Assembly: GCF_041435195.1 (NCBI RefSeq)
Contig: NZ_CP108106.1
Span: 6,363,501-6,427,500, forward strand
Reading direction: 5' to 3'
DNA: 64,000 nt
Origin: Streptomyces sp. NBC_00224
GTDB taxonomy: Bacteria; Actinomycetota; Actinomycetes; Streptomycetales; Streptomycetaceae
Below, piece after piece: positions 16,335-25,655 of the stretch. The notes under the pieces were generated by a model that did not search any database, was not told the DNA's origin, and saw nothing but the letters and a program-made list of their open reading frames with translations. The translations under genes and the position numbers were made by a program. Numbering within the stretch: the stretch's first letter is position 1; each line of letters begins with the position of its first letter.

Positions 16335-18674
16335 GTGTCCTTGCTGCCCCCGTGGTCCCGTCGCACGTTCCTCACCGTCGTGGGGGCAAGCGCTCTCACC
16401 CTGGCCGTGGTTCCCGAGGCGTCCGCCGCCGATGAGTTCGCCCTGCTGCGCGGCCGCTGGCGCGACCTCTCGCTCGGCACCGGCTTCGACCCGGACGCCG
16501 AGCCGTACGCCTCCCGGCTCAAGGAGACCGGCGACCGCGCCCGGACCTTCCGGGCCTCGATGGCCCCGGCCGACCACTCGCTCTGGCCGGACTGCCCGTT
16601 CGACCCGCCCGCCGGGATCACCCAGAGCTACGGCCGGCTGTGGACCATGGCCCAGGCCTTCCTCCAGCCCGCCACCGGCCTCACCGGCGATACGGGTCTC
16701 CTCGGCGATGTCGTCGCCGGTCTCGATCACCTGGCGGCGAAGGTCTACAACCCGTCCACCACGCGCTACGGCAACTGGTGGGAGTGGCAGATCGGCAGCC
16801 CCCGGCTGCTGACCGACCTGGTCAACGCGCTGTACGAGCACCTGGACGAGGACCGGATCCAGGCCGCCTGCGCCGCCGTCGACCACTTCGTCCCCGACTC
16901 CGCGCTCGCCGACTACTCGGGCACCTCCACCGGCGCCAACCGGGTCGACCTGTGCCGCTCGGTCGCGGTGCGCGGGGCCCTCGGCCGCACCCCCGCCAAG
17001 CTCGCGCTCGCCCGCGACGCCCTGTCGCCGGTCTTCCCGTACGTCACCAAGGGCGACGGCCTCCACGCCGACGGATCGTTCATCCAGCACACGTCCATCG
17101 CCTACTCCGGTACGTACGGACAGGTCATGCTCGACGGGCTCGGGCGGCTCTTCACGCTGTTCGCCGGGACGAGCTGGGCCGTCACCGATCCCAACCGGCA
17201 GATCATCCTCGACAGCGTGGAGCGCGCGTACGCGCCGCTGATCCACAACGGACTGGTCATGGACAGCGTCAACGGGCGGGCGGTGAGCCGGGGCTATCTG
17301 CTCGCGGACGATCTGCACGTGATGCGCGGCGACCACTTCCACGGGCAGGGGATCATCGCCGCCGTCGCGGTCCTCGCGGGCGGCGCCTCCGAGGCCGAGC
17401 GGACCCAGTGGCAGGGCATGATCAAGGGCTGGATCGAGCGGGATCCCACTCATCCCGTCCTGTCCGCCCGCCAGTTCGGGGTCGCGGACCTGGCCCGGCT
17501 CCAGGCGGTCGTCGAGTCACCCGTGGCCGCCGCGCCCGAGCCGGTCGGGCACACCCTCTTCGCCGCCATGGACCGCGCCGTCCACCGCCGCCCCGCCTGG
17601 ACCGCCAACATCGCCATGGCCTCGGAGCGGATCTCGTACTACGAGTGCGGCAACGGCGAGAACCCGCGCGGCTGGCACACCGGCGCCGGAATGCTCTACT
17701 GGTGGCCCGGGGAGCAGGGCAACGACCAGTACACGGACTGGTTCTGGCCGACCGTGGACCCGTACCGGCTGCCGGGGACCACCGTGTCCACCAAGCGGCT
17801 CGCGGACCGGGCGGGCGGTGAGTGGGGCGCGGCCAAGCCCGCCGTGAAGTGGGTGGGCGGGGTGAGCGACGGGGAGTTCGGAGCCGTCGGCCAGCATGTG
17901 AAGGGGCTCGGCTCGACCCTTGAGGCCCGCAAGTCCTGGTTCTGCACGGCCGGAACCGTCATCTGCCTCGGCGCCGGGATCACCGCCACCGACGGCGTCC
18001 GGGTCGAGACGGTCGTCGACAACCGCAACCTCGGCGAGGCCGGGACCGGCACGTTCACCCTCGACACAGCCGCCCGCCCCCGCTGGGCGCATCTGGAGGG
18101 CCACGGCGGCTGGGTCCTCCCCGGCACCACCACCGCGCTGCACACCCTGCGCGAGGCCAGGACCGGGGCGTGGAGCGACATCAACACCACGAGCTCGACC
18201 GAGCGGCGCACCCGCACCTATCAGACGCTGTGGCTGGATCACGGGACCGACCCGGTGGGCGCCTCGTACAGTTACCAGCTGATGCCGGGCGCCTCGCGGC
18301 AGACGGTCGCGGCCCGCGCCGCCGACGCCGGCTGGCTGTCGGTCCTCGCCAACACGGCCGCCTGCCAGGCCGTGTCCGTGCCCGCGCTCGACCTGCTGTG
18401 CGCCAACTTCTGGCAGCCTGGCAGCGCGGGCCCGCTGGCGGTCTCGGCGCCGGCGAGCGTCCTCGTACGGAGCAAAGGGGCGACGGCCACGCTCCGGGTC
18501 AGCGAGCCGCCGCGCACCGGCCAGCCCTTCGAGGTGACCTGGAACCATCCCGTACGACGGGTGACCAGTGCCGATCCCACGGTCGAGGTCCTCGCCACCG
18601 GCAGGGCGCTGCGGCTGCGGATCACACCGGGCACGGCGGGCGCGAGCCACCGCTGTGACGTGGCTCTCATCTGA
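16335..18674 (+). CDS. Tat-exported polysaccharide lyase family 8 (hyaluronate/xanthan lyase-like)
   Basis: This 779-residue protein has a twin-arginine signal (SRRTFLTVVGASALTL, cleavage near ASAAD). The alpha/alpha toroid contains NWWEWQIGSPR, then N202 in TGANRVDL, and H252 and Y261 in DGSFIQHTSIAYSGTYGQVM; the H-to-Y spacing of nine matches the catalytic pair of bacterial hyaluronate lyases. NGRAVSRGY follows. Beta-sandwich domains make up the second half. The enzyme would cleave uronic-acid polysaccharide by beta-elimination outside the cell. GTG at 16335 is chosen because GGGAG precedes it and the Tat motif follows directly. Whether hyaluronate, chondroitin or xanthan is the substrate cannot be told. 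Confidence 0.92.
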   Translation: MSLLPPWSRRTFLTVVGASALTLAVVPEASAADEFALLRGRWRDLSLGTGFDPDAEPYASRLKETGDRARTFRASMAPADHSLWPDCPFDPPAGITQSYGRLWTMAQAFLQPATGLTGDTGLLGDVVAGLDHLAAKVYNPSTTRYGNWWEWQIGSPRLLTDLVNALYEHLDEDRIQAACAAVDHFVPDSALADYSGTSTGANRVDLCRSVAVRGALGRTPAKLALARDALSPVFPYVTKGDGLHADGSFIQHTSIAYSGTYGQVMLDGLGRLFTLFAGTSWAVTDPNRQIILDSVERAYAPLIHNGLVMDSVNGRAVSRGYLLADDLHVMRGDHFHGQGIIAAVAVLAGGASEAERTQWQGMIKGWIERDPTHPVLSARQFGVADLARLQAVVESPVAAAPEPVGHTLFAAMDRAVHRRPAWTANIAMASERISYYECGNGENPRGWHTGAGMLYWWPGEQGNDQYTDWFWPTVDPYRLPGTTVSTKRLADRAGGEWGAAKPAVKWVGGVSDGEFGAVGQHVKGLGSTLEARKSWFCTAGTVICLGAGITATDGVRVETVVDNRNLGEAGTGTFTLDTAARPRWAHLEGHGGWVLPGTTTALHTLREARTGAWSDINTTSSTERRTRTYQTLWLDHGTDPVGASYSYQLMPGASRQTVAARAADAGWLSVLANTAACQAVSVPALDLLCANFWQPGSAGPLAVSAPASVLVRSKGATATLRVSEPPRTGQPFEVTWNHPVRRVTSADPTVEVLATGRALRLRITPGTAGASHRCDVALI

Positions 18675-18828
18675 TCGCGTTGTTGGACCCCAACAAAGCG
18701 GGATGCCCTTGAGCTGGCACTTCGCCTGCATCGCAGGATTGTTCTGTTCAGGGCTACCAGGAAAACGGTCCGGAGACTGTACGGAGTCGACGGCGGGAAA
18801 TTCTTGGTCGGCTTCGTAGGGTCGATGC

Positions 18829-20412
<1,584 letters not shown>

Positions 20413-20424
20413 CGAGGAGCTCCG

Positions 20425-20634
20425 TTGACCACCCCGACCCCTTCCTCTCCTTCCGTCCTCCGCGTCGAGAAGGGCGAAGCCGCGCCCGAGGAGCTGGCGG
20501 CCATCACGGCCGTCCTGCTCGCCCGCGCGGCCGCCCAGTCCGCCCCGGCCCCGTCCCACGGCCGCGACACGGCAGGCTGGCGCCGCCTGGAGCGCACACC
20601 GGGCTTCCGGGCGCCGCACTCCTGGCAGGGCTAG
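20425..20634 (+). CDS. accE: Acyl-CoA carboxylase epsilon subunit
   Basis: This 69-residue protein starts at TTG with GAGGAG 6 bases upstream. The sequence VLRVEKGEAAPEELAAITAVLLARAAA is the epsilon core found in actinobacterial acyl-CoA carboxylases, and the C-terminal SHGRDTAGWRRLERTPGFRAPHSWQ is the conserved tail. Epsilon subunits bind beta hexamers and raise activity of the complex. It is cotranscribed with accB and ends in a bidirectional hairpin. Confidence 0.92.
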   Translation: MTTPTPSSPSVLRVEKGEAAPEELAAITAVLLARAAAQSAPAPSHGRDTAGWRRLERTPGFRAPHSWQG

Positions 20635-20651
20635 GCCCTAGTGCCTCTTGA

Positions 20652-20688
20652 AGGCCCCGCTGCTCCTTTGGGAGTGGCGGGGCCTTTG
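20652..20688. terminator. Bidirectional terminator between accE and the NACHT gene
   Basis: AGGCCCCGC (20652-20660) pairs with GCGGGGCCT (20677-20685), followed by TTT on the plus strand and preceded by AA (TT on the minus). It can serve both convergent genes. Confidence 0.75.
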
Positions 20689-20706
20689 GCGTACGTACGC
20701 GGGTGG

Positions 20707-23700
20707 TCAGCGGCGTTTGATGCGGACGCCGGGGATGGGGGAGGCGGGGGCTGAGTACGGGGTGCTGCCGGTGATCTTTACGGTGAGCTTGGATTGGGTG
20801 GGGGTGCGGGCGAGGGTGTGGAGGGCGAGGGGGCGGTGGTCGGGGGTGCGGCAGTTGGACAGGGACAGGCTGCGCAGCTGGTCCGCCGTGCCGAATACGC
20901 CCAGGTCGCGGGGCAGCACGCAGTTCTGCAGACCCAACGTGATGAGCTTCGGAGGAAAGCGTTCCTGCCTGCACAGCCACTCGCTCAGGTCGTAGCCGTG
21001 CAGATGTAACGTGAGCAGCCGTTTCATCGAGCCGAGCCCGGTGAGGCCGTGCGGCGCGCCGTTGCCCTGGAGCAACAGAAAGTACAACCGCTTCAGATCG
21101 TTCAGCCGACCCAGATCGGTGTCCGACGCCAGCCGCCCCAGTCCAAGGCCCTGCAGCCGGTCGTCCAGCGGGATGGCTTCCAGCGGAGGCAACGACGGCC
21201 AGTTCTGCAACTGGAGAGTGTCCAGCGTCGACAGTTCGCGCAGCGGCTCCGCGTCGTGGAGCGGGACGTTCCCCCACAGTGACAGGCTGGACAGCCCGGG
21301 CCGGTGCCTCAATGGTGACAGGTCGTCGGTGTCGCGCAGGTTGGGCAGCCAGAGTAGATCCAGTTCACCGAGCGCGTCGGTGGCCGTGAGCCCGTCCTTG
21401 AACGCGTACTGGATCGCGACCCTCCGCGTCTGTGGCAACTCCAGGAGGGCGGGCCACTGGGTCGGATGGGTCAGCGACAGCCACGTGCGGGCCAGCGGTA
21501 GCTGGGCCAGTACCCGCCGGGCGTAGTCGTGTGGATCGAAGTACTCCCATACCGTGGCGAGTTCGGGCCGCACAACCTCGAACCCTTCCCCCGCGTACTG
21601 CGCAAGCCGCTCCAGCGCCTCGTCGCCCCCGATCACCGCCGCTGTCCGTACGACCGCGACGGCTGCCCTGTTCGACAGCCCGGTCAGCGACTCCGGCAGC
21701 TTGCGCAGCGCGGCAAGCCCCACCCCCGCCAGCGCCTCCGGGTCCGTCCGGCGGCGGGGCGGCACCAGCATGCCGAGCACCTCCTCCAACTGCCCCGCCA
21801 CCCCCTCCGGCACCGTCGTCATCGTCTCCAGACAGGACACCGCCACCAGCCGCAACCCCCGCGCCCGCCGGGGCTCGGCGGAAGCGCGGGCCAGAATGCC
21901 CCCGATCAGCTCCTCCCGCTGGCTGCGGTTCGCATGGCCCGCCGACATCACCACCGTCTCGCGCCACAGATCCAGATGCGCGCGCTCGATCAGATTGCCC
22001 ATGCGGTCCTCGGCCGCGATCTCCGCCGCCGCCAGGTACTCCTGGAACGTACGGTGCAGGAAGTCGACGCGGCCCTCGGCCGGGGACCTCAACACCCCGG
22101 AACGGGCCACCAGATGGTCCAGCAGGACTTGGCCGTCCACGCCGTCCAGATGGCGCATCGCGGCCGTCTTCGCGGCGACGTGGGTCGCGGCCTGCTCCCA
22201 CGCGATCTCGCTGCGGTTGTTGTCGGACAGTCGCCAGGCGAGGTCCTGGAGTACGCAGATCTTGTCCGTGAGGCTCAGCGGTACGTCCAGTGCGCTGGGC
22301 ACCAGCCGGTCCGCGTCCCGCCGCTGCACCAGGATCTCCAGGGCGATCCGGTACAACTCCATCCGGTTGCGCGGCAGCTGGCGGCGGCGGTTGAGGTGCA
22401 GGGCGCACAGCAGCGCGGCCAACAGGGGGCTGGTGGCCAGGGACTGGAGGTGGGGGCGGTCCTGGAGGCTGGTCAGGAGGGAGCGTTCGTAGTGGGGTAA
22501 CTGCTCGGCTGCGCACGGCAGTTGGTCGCCCTGTTCGCGGACCGCCTCGTGCCACTGGCGGATGAACGCCGCCAGGTCCGGCGGCCGCATCCGGTCCAGG
22601 TGCAGCGCCGTGAACCCCTCCGCCCGCAGCCAGTCGGCGCGCGCGGCCGCCGGACGGGAGGTGACCACCACCTGGTTGTCGGGGTACGCGTGCAGCAGCC
22701 CGCGCAGCCAGTCGCGTACCGCTCGTCGCTCTCCGGCCAGGAGTTCGTCGACCCCGTCGACAAGCAGCAGTACGCGGCCCGCCGCCAGCTCCCGGTCCAG
22801 CCAGGCCGTCGGCATATGGCCCGTGAGCGGCCCGGCCACCGAGTCGAGCAGCGCCTCCGGCAGCGGCAGCTCGCGGCCCGCGTACCGGCGGAGCTTCACC
22901 AGGACCGGTACCCGGCCGTTCCAGTCGGCGAGTTCGCCCCCGAAGGCGCCCCGGGCCGCCGTGACGGCGAGCCATTGGAGCAGCGTGGTCTTGCCGGAGC
23001 CCGCCTCGCCGCGCAGCAGCACCCTGGCGGTGTTCCTGAGCGCCGTCTCGACCCGTACGCCGGGGCTGTCGTCCTCCCCGTCGGCCCAGGCGCCCACCCC
23101 GGTCCGCAGGGGCGGGCCCGGGCGGGCGGGGCGCGGGCCGTCGTCGCCGGTGGCGCGCAGACTCACGTACGCCACCGACAGCTTGGCGCGCGGGGCTCGT
23201 TCGGAGGCGAAGCTGAACAGCTCCACCTCGTCGAGCGAGCGGCTGATGAGCTCCAGGTACTCACGGCGGAACGCGTCGTCCTGGCCCGTGCCGCGCGGCG
23301 CGTACAGCGAGCGCACGGGCAGCCGCTCCAGTACGAGCGTCACATCGGCTCCCAGCGAGGTGGTGCGGCCGAGGAGCTCGGTGACGGCCCGCTCGGTGAA
23401 GACCGGGAGCCTGCGCAGGATCCGTACGTAGCAGTCGCAGCACTCGGAGAAGAGCAGGTCGTGGAAGCGGGCCGTCGGCTCGTCCAGGCCGGGCGGCACC
23501 GGGGCCGTCCGGCGGATGCGGCGGGCCAGCTCGGCCGGGTCGGCGTCGGAGCCGATCACTGCCTCGTCGGAGAGGTCCGCGCGGGCGAACGCGTCCGTCA
23601 CCGCGTCCAGCGCGGCCTGCCGCCCGGCGGCCGTGAGGTCGCGGAACTCATGGGCGAGCAGCGGTTCCAGGCGCCCCGCCACCGCGTCGGCGATCTGCTC

Positions 23701-23871
23701 GAACTGCCGCTCCACGCCCCGCTGGGCGCGCAGACCCGGCACCCGCAGCCGTACCAGGTCCGCCATCGCGCTCCGGGCCTCCTGGTCCCGGCGGCGCGGG
23801 CCGAGCCACAGCCCGGCCGCCCGGGTCGCCACGACCCGGCCGAGATTGATCGCCGCCACCTCTGCGCTCAT
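20707..23871 (-). CDS. NACHT-domain NTPase with leucine-rich repeats (bacterial NLR-like)
   Basis: This 1054-residue protein has three parts. Residues 1 to about 240 are an N-terminal helical domain with a cysteine cluster (FSECCDCYVRILRRLP). A STAND/NACHT NTPase follows: Walker A GEAGSGKTTLLQW (288-300), Walker B VLLLVDGVDELL (367-378) and sensor VVVTSRP (401-407), then a winged-helix and superhelical section (VDFLHRTFQEYLAA). From about 840 to the end are leucine-rich repeats (LSSLSLWGN, LDTLQLQNW, LLTLHLHGY). Bacterial NACHT proteins are known phage-defence proteins. ATG at 23871 is chosen for AAGGGGG upstream. It lies between accE and a conservon, separated from both by terminators. No effector gene adjoins it. 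Confidence 0.88.
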   Translation of the reverse strand: MSAEVAAINLGRVVATRAAGLWLGPRRRDQEARSAMADLVRLRVPGLRAQRGVERQFEQIADAVAGRLEPLLAHEFRDLTAAGRQAALDAVTDAFARADLSDEAVIGSDADPAELARRIRRTAPVPPGLDEPTARFHDLLFSECCDCYVRILRRLPVFTERAVTELLGRTTSLGADVTLVLERLPVRSLYAPRGTGQDDAFRREYLELISRSLDEVELFSFASERAPRAKLSVAYVSLRATGDDGPRPARPGPPLRTGVGAWADGEDDSPGVRVETALRNTARVLLRGEAGSGKTTLLQWLAVTAARGAFGGELADWNGRVPVLVKLRRYAGRELPLPEALLDSVAGPLTGHMPTAWLDRELAAGRVLLLVDGVDELLAGERRAVRDWLRGLLHAYPDNQVVVTSRPAAARADWLRAEGFTALHLDRMRPPDLAAFIRQWHEAVREQGDQLPCAAEQLPHYERSLLTSLQDRPHLQSLATSPLLAALLCALHLNRRRQLPRNRMELYRIALEILVQRRDADRLVPSALDVPLSLTDKICVLQDLAWRLSDNNRSEIAWEQAATHVAAKTAAMRHLDGVDGQVLLDHLVARSGVLRSPAEGRVDFLHRTFQEYLAAAEIAAEDRMGNLIERAHLDLWRETVVMSAGHANRSQREELIGGILARASAEPRRARGLRLVAVSCLETMTTVPEGVAGQLEEVLGMLVPPRRRTDPEALAGVGLAALRKLPESLTGLSNRAAVAVVRTAAVIGGDEALERLAQYAGEGFEVVRPELATVWEYFDPHDYARRVLAQLPLARTWLSLTHPTQWPALLELPQTRRVAIQYAFKDGLTATDALGELDLLWLPNLRDTDDLSPLRHRPGLSSLSLWGNVPLHDAEPLRELSTLDTLQLQNWPSLPPLEAIPLDDRLQGLGLGRLASDTDLGRLNDLKRLYFLLLQGNGAPHGLTGLGSMKRLLTLHLHGYDLSEWLCRQERFPPKLITLGLQNCVLPRDLGVFGTADQLRSLSLSNCRTPDHRPLALHTLARTPTQSKLTVKITGSTPYSAPASPIPGVRIKRR

Positions 23872-23930
23872 CGCACCCCCTTCCGGCATTGTGGCGGCCC
23901 CGGGTCGCGCGGGCCCCCGAAAACCACAAA

Positions 23931-23959
23931 CGCCGGGACCCGTGTGACGGGTCCCGGCG
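23931..23959 (-). terminator. Terminator of the left conservon
   Basis: CGCCGGGACCC (23931-23941) and GGGTCCCGGCG (23949-23959) form a perfect 11-bp stem with a 7-base loop. On the minus strand it is followed by TTTGTGGTTTT. It ends the cvnD transcript before the NACHT gene. Confidence 0.85.
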
Positions 23960-23984
23960 TCGGGAGATGCTTGCGTGCGTGCGG

Positions 23985-24566
23985 CTACCGCAGGCGGGCC
24001 ATCAGCGCGTGCTCGACCAGGGTGATCAGGCCGCTCTTCGCGTCCGCGCGGTGGCGGGCGTCGGTGGTGATGATCGGGGTGTCCGGGCCGATCTGCAGGG
24101 CCTCGCGGACCTCGTCCGGGGTGTACGGCTGGTGGCCGTCGAAGCCGTTGAGGGCGATGACGAACGGGAGGCCGCTGTTCTCGAAGTAGTCGACGGCCGG
24201 GAAGCAGTCGGCGAGGCGGCGGGTGTCGACGAGGACGACGGCGCCGATCGCGCCGCGGACCAGGTCGTCCCACATGAACCAGAAGCGGTCCTGGCCGGGG
24301 GTGCCGAACAGGTACAGGATCAGGTCCTGGTCGAGCGTGATGCGGCCGAAGTCCATCGCGACCGTGGTGGTCGTCTTGTCGCCCGTGTGCGTGAGGTCGT
24401 CGATGCCCGCGGAAGCGGACGTCATGACGGCCTCGGTACGCAGGGGGTTGATCTCCGAGACCGCGCCGACGAACGTGGTCTTGCCCACGCCGAAGCCGCC
24501 CGCCACCACGATCTTCGCGGAAGTAGTGGAGCGGGCAGCACCGCCGCTAGAGCTTGCGAAGTCCAC
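23985..24566 (-). CDS. cvnD: Conservon GTPase CvnD (left copy)
   Basis: This 193-residue small Ras-like GTPase has a P-loop GGFGVGKTTF, the switch/G3 segment LFGTPGQDRFWFMWDD and a base-specific NGFDGH in place of NKxD. CvnD proteins act with CvnA, B and C in Streptomyces in a membrane-associated complex likened to G-protein-coupled signalling. The ATG lies inside the end of cvnC (20-base overlap). It differs from the right-hand copy at 29335-29916 at only four residues, all near the C-terminus. Last gene of its operon. Confidence 0.95.
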   Translation of the reverse strand: MDFASSSGGAARSTTSAKIVVAGGFGVGKTTFVGAVSEINPLRTEAVMTSASAGIDDLTHTGDKTTTTVAMDFGRITLDQDLILYLFGTPGQDRFWFMWDDLVRGAIGAVVLVDTRRLADCFPAVDYFENSGLPFVIALNGFDGHQPYTPDEVREALQIGPDTPIITTDARHRADAKSGLITLVEHALMARLR

Positions 24567-25116
24567 TGAGCACCCTTTCGAGCAGTGTCACATCTGGCTG
24601 GCCGCCGGCGGACTCGTCGCCGCCGGGCTGGTGGATGGCGACAAGTCCGGCCTCCGCCAGGTCGGCGACGAGGATCCGGGCAACGCCGAGGGGGATGGAG
24701 AGGAGTGCCGAGATCTCGGCGACCGACTTGATCTCACGGCACAGATGGCAGATCCGCTGGTGCTCGGGCAACTGCCCTTGCAGCCTGGCGGGTTCCGCCG
24801 TGGTGTGCACCAGCGCCTCGATGGCGAGCTGGTAGCGCGGCCGGGTGCGGCCGCCGGTCATGGCGTACGGACGCACAAGGGGGTTGTGCGTGCCGCCCGC
24901 CGGGGAAGGCTGGGGGGTCTGCCGCGGCTGCACCGGCTCGATGCGGGGCTGCGGCGGCTGGTCGTACGGACCCGGCTGACGGTGGGGCTGCTGGTACGGG
25001 TGCTGGCCCTGGCCGCTTCTGCTGGGGGCGGAGGGAAAGTTGAACCGGTTCTGCCCGTGCTCACCCTGAGACTGCTGGCCACCGTTGTATGGGTGTCCGC
25101 CTGGGGGTGTTGTCAC
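24547..25116 (-). CDS. cvnC: Conservon protein CvnC, DUF742 (left copy)
   Basis: This 189-residue protein has a Pro/Gln/Gly-rich N-terminus of about 85 residues, then the DUF742 domain: LVRPYAMTGGRTRPRYQLAIEALV, LPEHQRICHLCREIKSVAEIS, and PLGVARILVADLAEAGLVAIHQP, a winged-helix-like fold. GTG at 25116 is chosen because GGAGGAGGAAAC directly precedes it. It overlaps cvnD by 20 bases. The DUF742 part is close to the right copy, whereas the N-terminal linker is much longer here. Confidence 0.93.
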   Translation of the reverse strand: MTTPPGGHPYNGGQQSQGEHGQNRFNFPSAPSRSGQGQHPYQQPHRQPGPYDQPPQPRIEPVQPRQTPQPSPAGGTHNPLVRPYAMTGGRTRPRYQLAIEALVHTTAEPARLQGQLPEHQRICHLCREIKSVAEISALLSIPLGVARILVADLAEAGLVAIHQPGGDESAGGQPDVTLLERVLSGLRKL

Positions 25117-25159
25117 GTTTCCTCCTCCGACTGCCGGTCGCCCGTTCCTGTGGGACCGC

Positions 25160-25185
25160 GCCACCGCACTTTATGGCGCGGTGGC
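25160..25185 (-). other. Hairpin in the cvnB-cvnC intercistronic gap
   Basis: GCCACCGC (25160-25167) pairs with GCGGTGGC (25178-25185). It lies in the 115-base gap between cvnB and cvnC without a U-tract, so it may be a stability or processing element instead of a terminator. Confidence 0.4.
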
Positions 25186-25231
25186 GAGAAACGCACTGCC
25201 TGTCTGGTAGTTGAGAACGGGAAGTTCACAA

Positions 25232-25654
25232 CTAATTAAGGAGACTGCCCTGGAGTTCCGCGCGCAGGTCCGGGGTGAGGACGGAGCCCGCACGGTCGAC
25301 AAGGAGAGCCATCTCATAGCCCACGAGGCCGATGTCGGCCTCGGGGTGGGCGAGTACGGCCAGCGAGGACCCGTCCGAAACGGACATGATGAAGAGGAAG
25401 CCGCGCTCCATCTCCACGACCGTCTGGTTGACGGCGCCGCCCTCGAAGATCCGGGAGGCTCCCGCGGTCAGGGACGTCAGTCCGGAGGCAACAGCCGCCA
25501 GCTGATCGGCCCGGTCCCGGGGGAAGCCTTCGGACATCGCCAGCAGGAGTCCGTCGGCGGAGACCACCACCGTGTGGGACACCCCGGGGGTGTTGTCCAC
25601 GAAGTTGGTGATCAACCAGTTCAGATTCTGCGCCGCCTGGCTCATCGGGCTCAC
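25232..25654 (-). CDS. cvnB: Conservon roadblock/LC7 protein CvnB (left copy)
   Basis: This 140-residue roadblock/LC7 protein (LNWLITNFVDNTPGVSHTVVVSADGLLLAMS through TPDLRAELQGSLLN) is predicted to be a GTPase-activating or scaffold partner of CvnD. GTG at 25654 is preferred over the ATG at 25645 because AGGAG lies 7 bases before it; the equivalent codon in the right copy is TTG at 30836 with the same spacing. It begins one base after the cvnA stop. It differs from the right copy at about six positions of 140. Confidence 0.93.
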   Translation of the reverse strand: MSPMSQAAQNLNWLITNFVDNTPGVSHTVVVSADGLLLAMSEGFPRDRADQLAAVASGLTSLTAGASRIFEGGAVNQTVVEMERGFLFIMSVSDGSSLAVLAHPEADIGLVGYEMALLVDRAGSVLTPDLRAELQGSLLN

Positions 25655-25655
25655 A

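Noticed and set aside
18675..18828. Promoter of accB
   Set aside because: TAGGGT near 18817 looked like a -10, but no -35 lies at the proper spacing, so no promoter is called.
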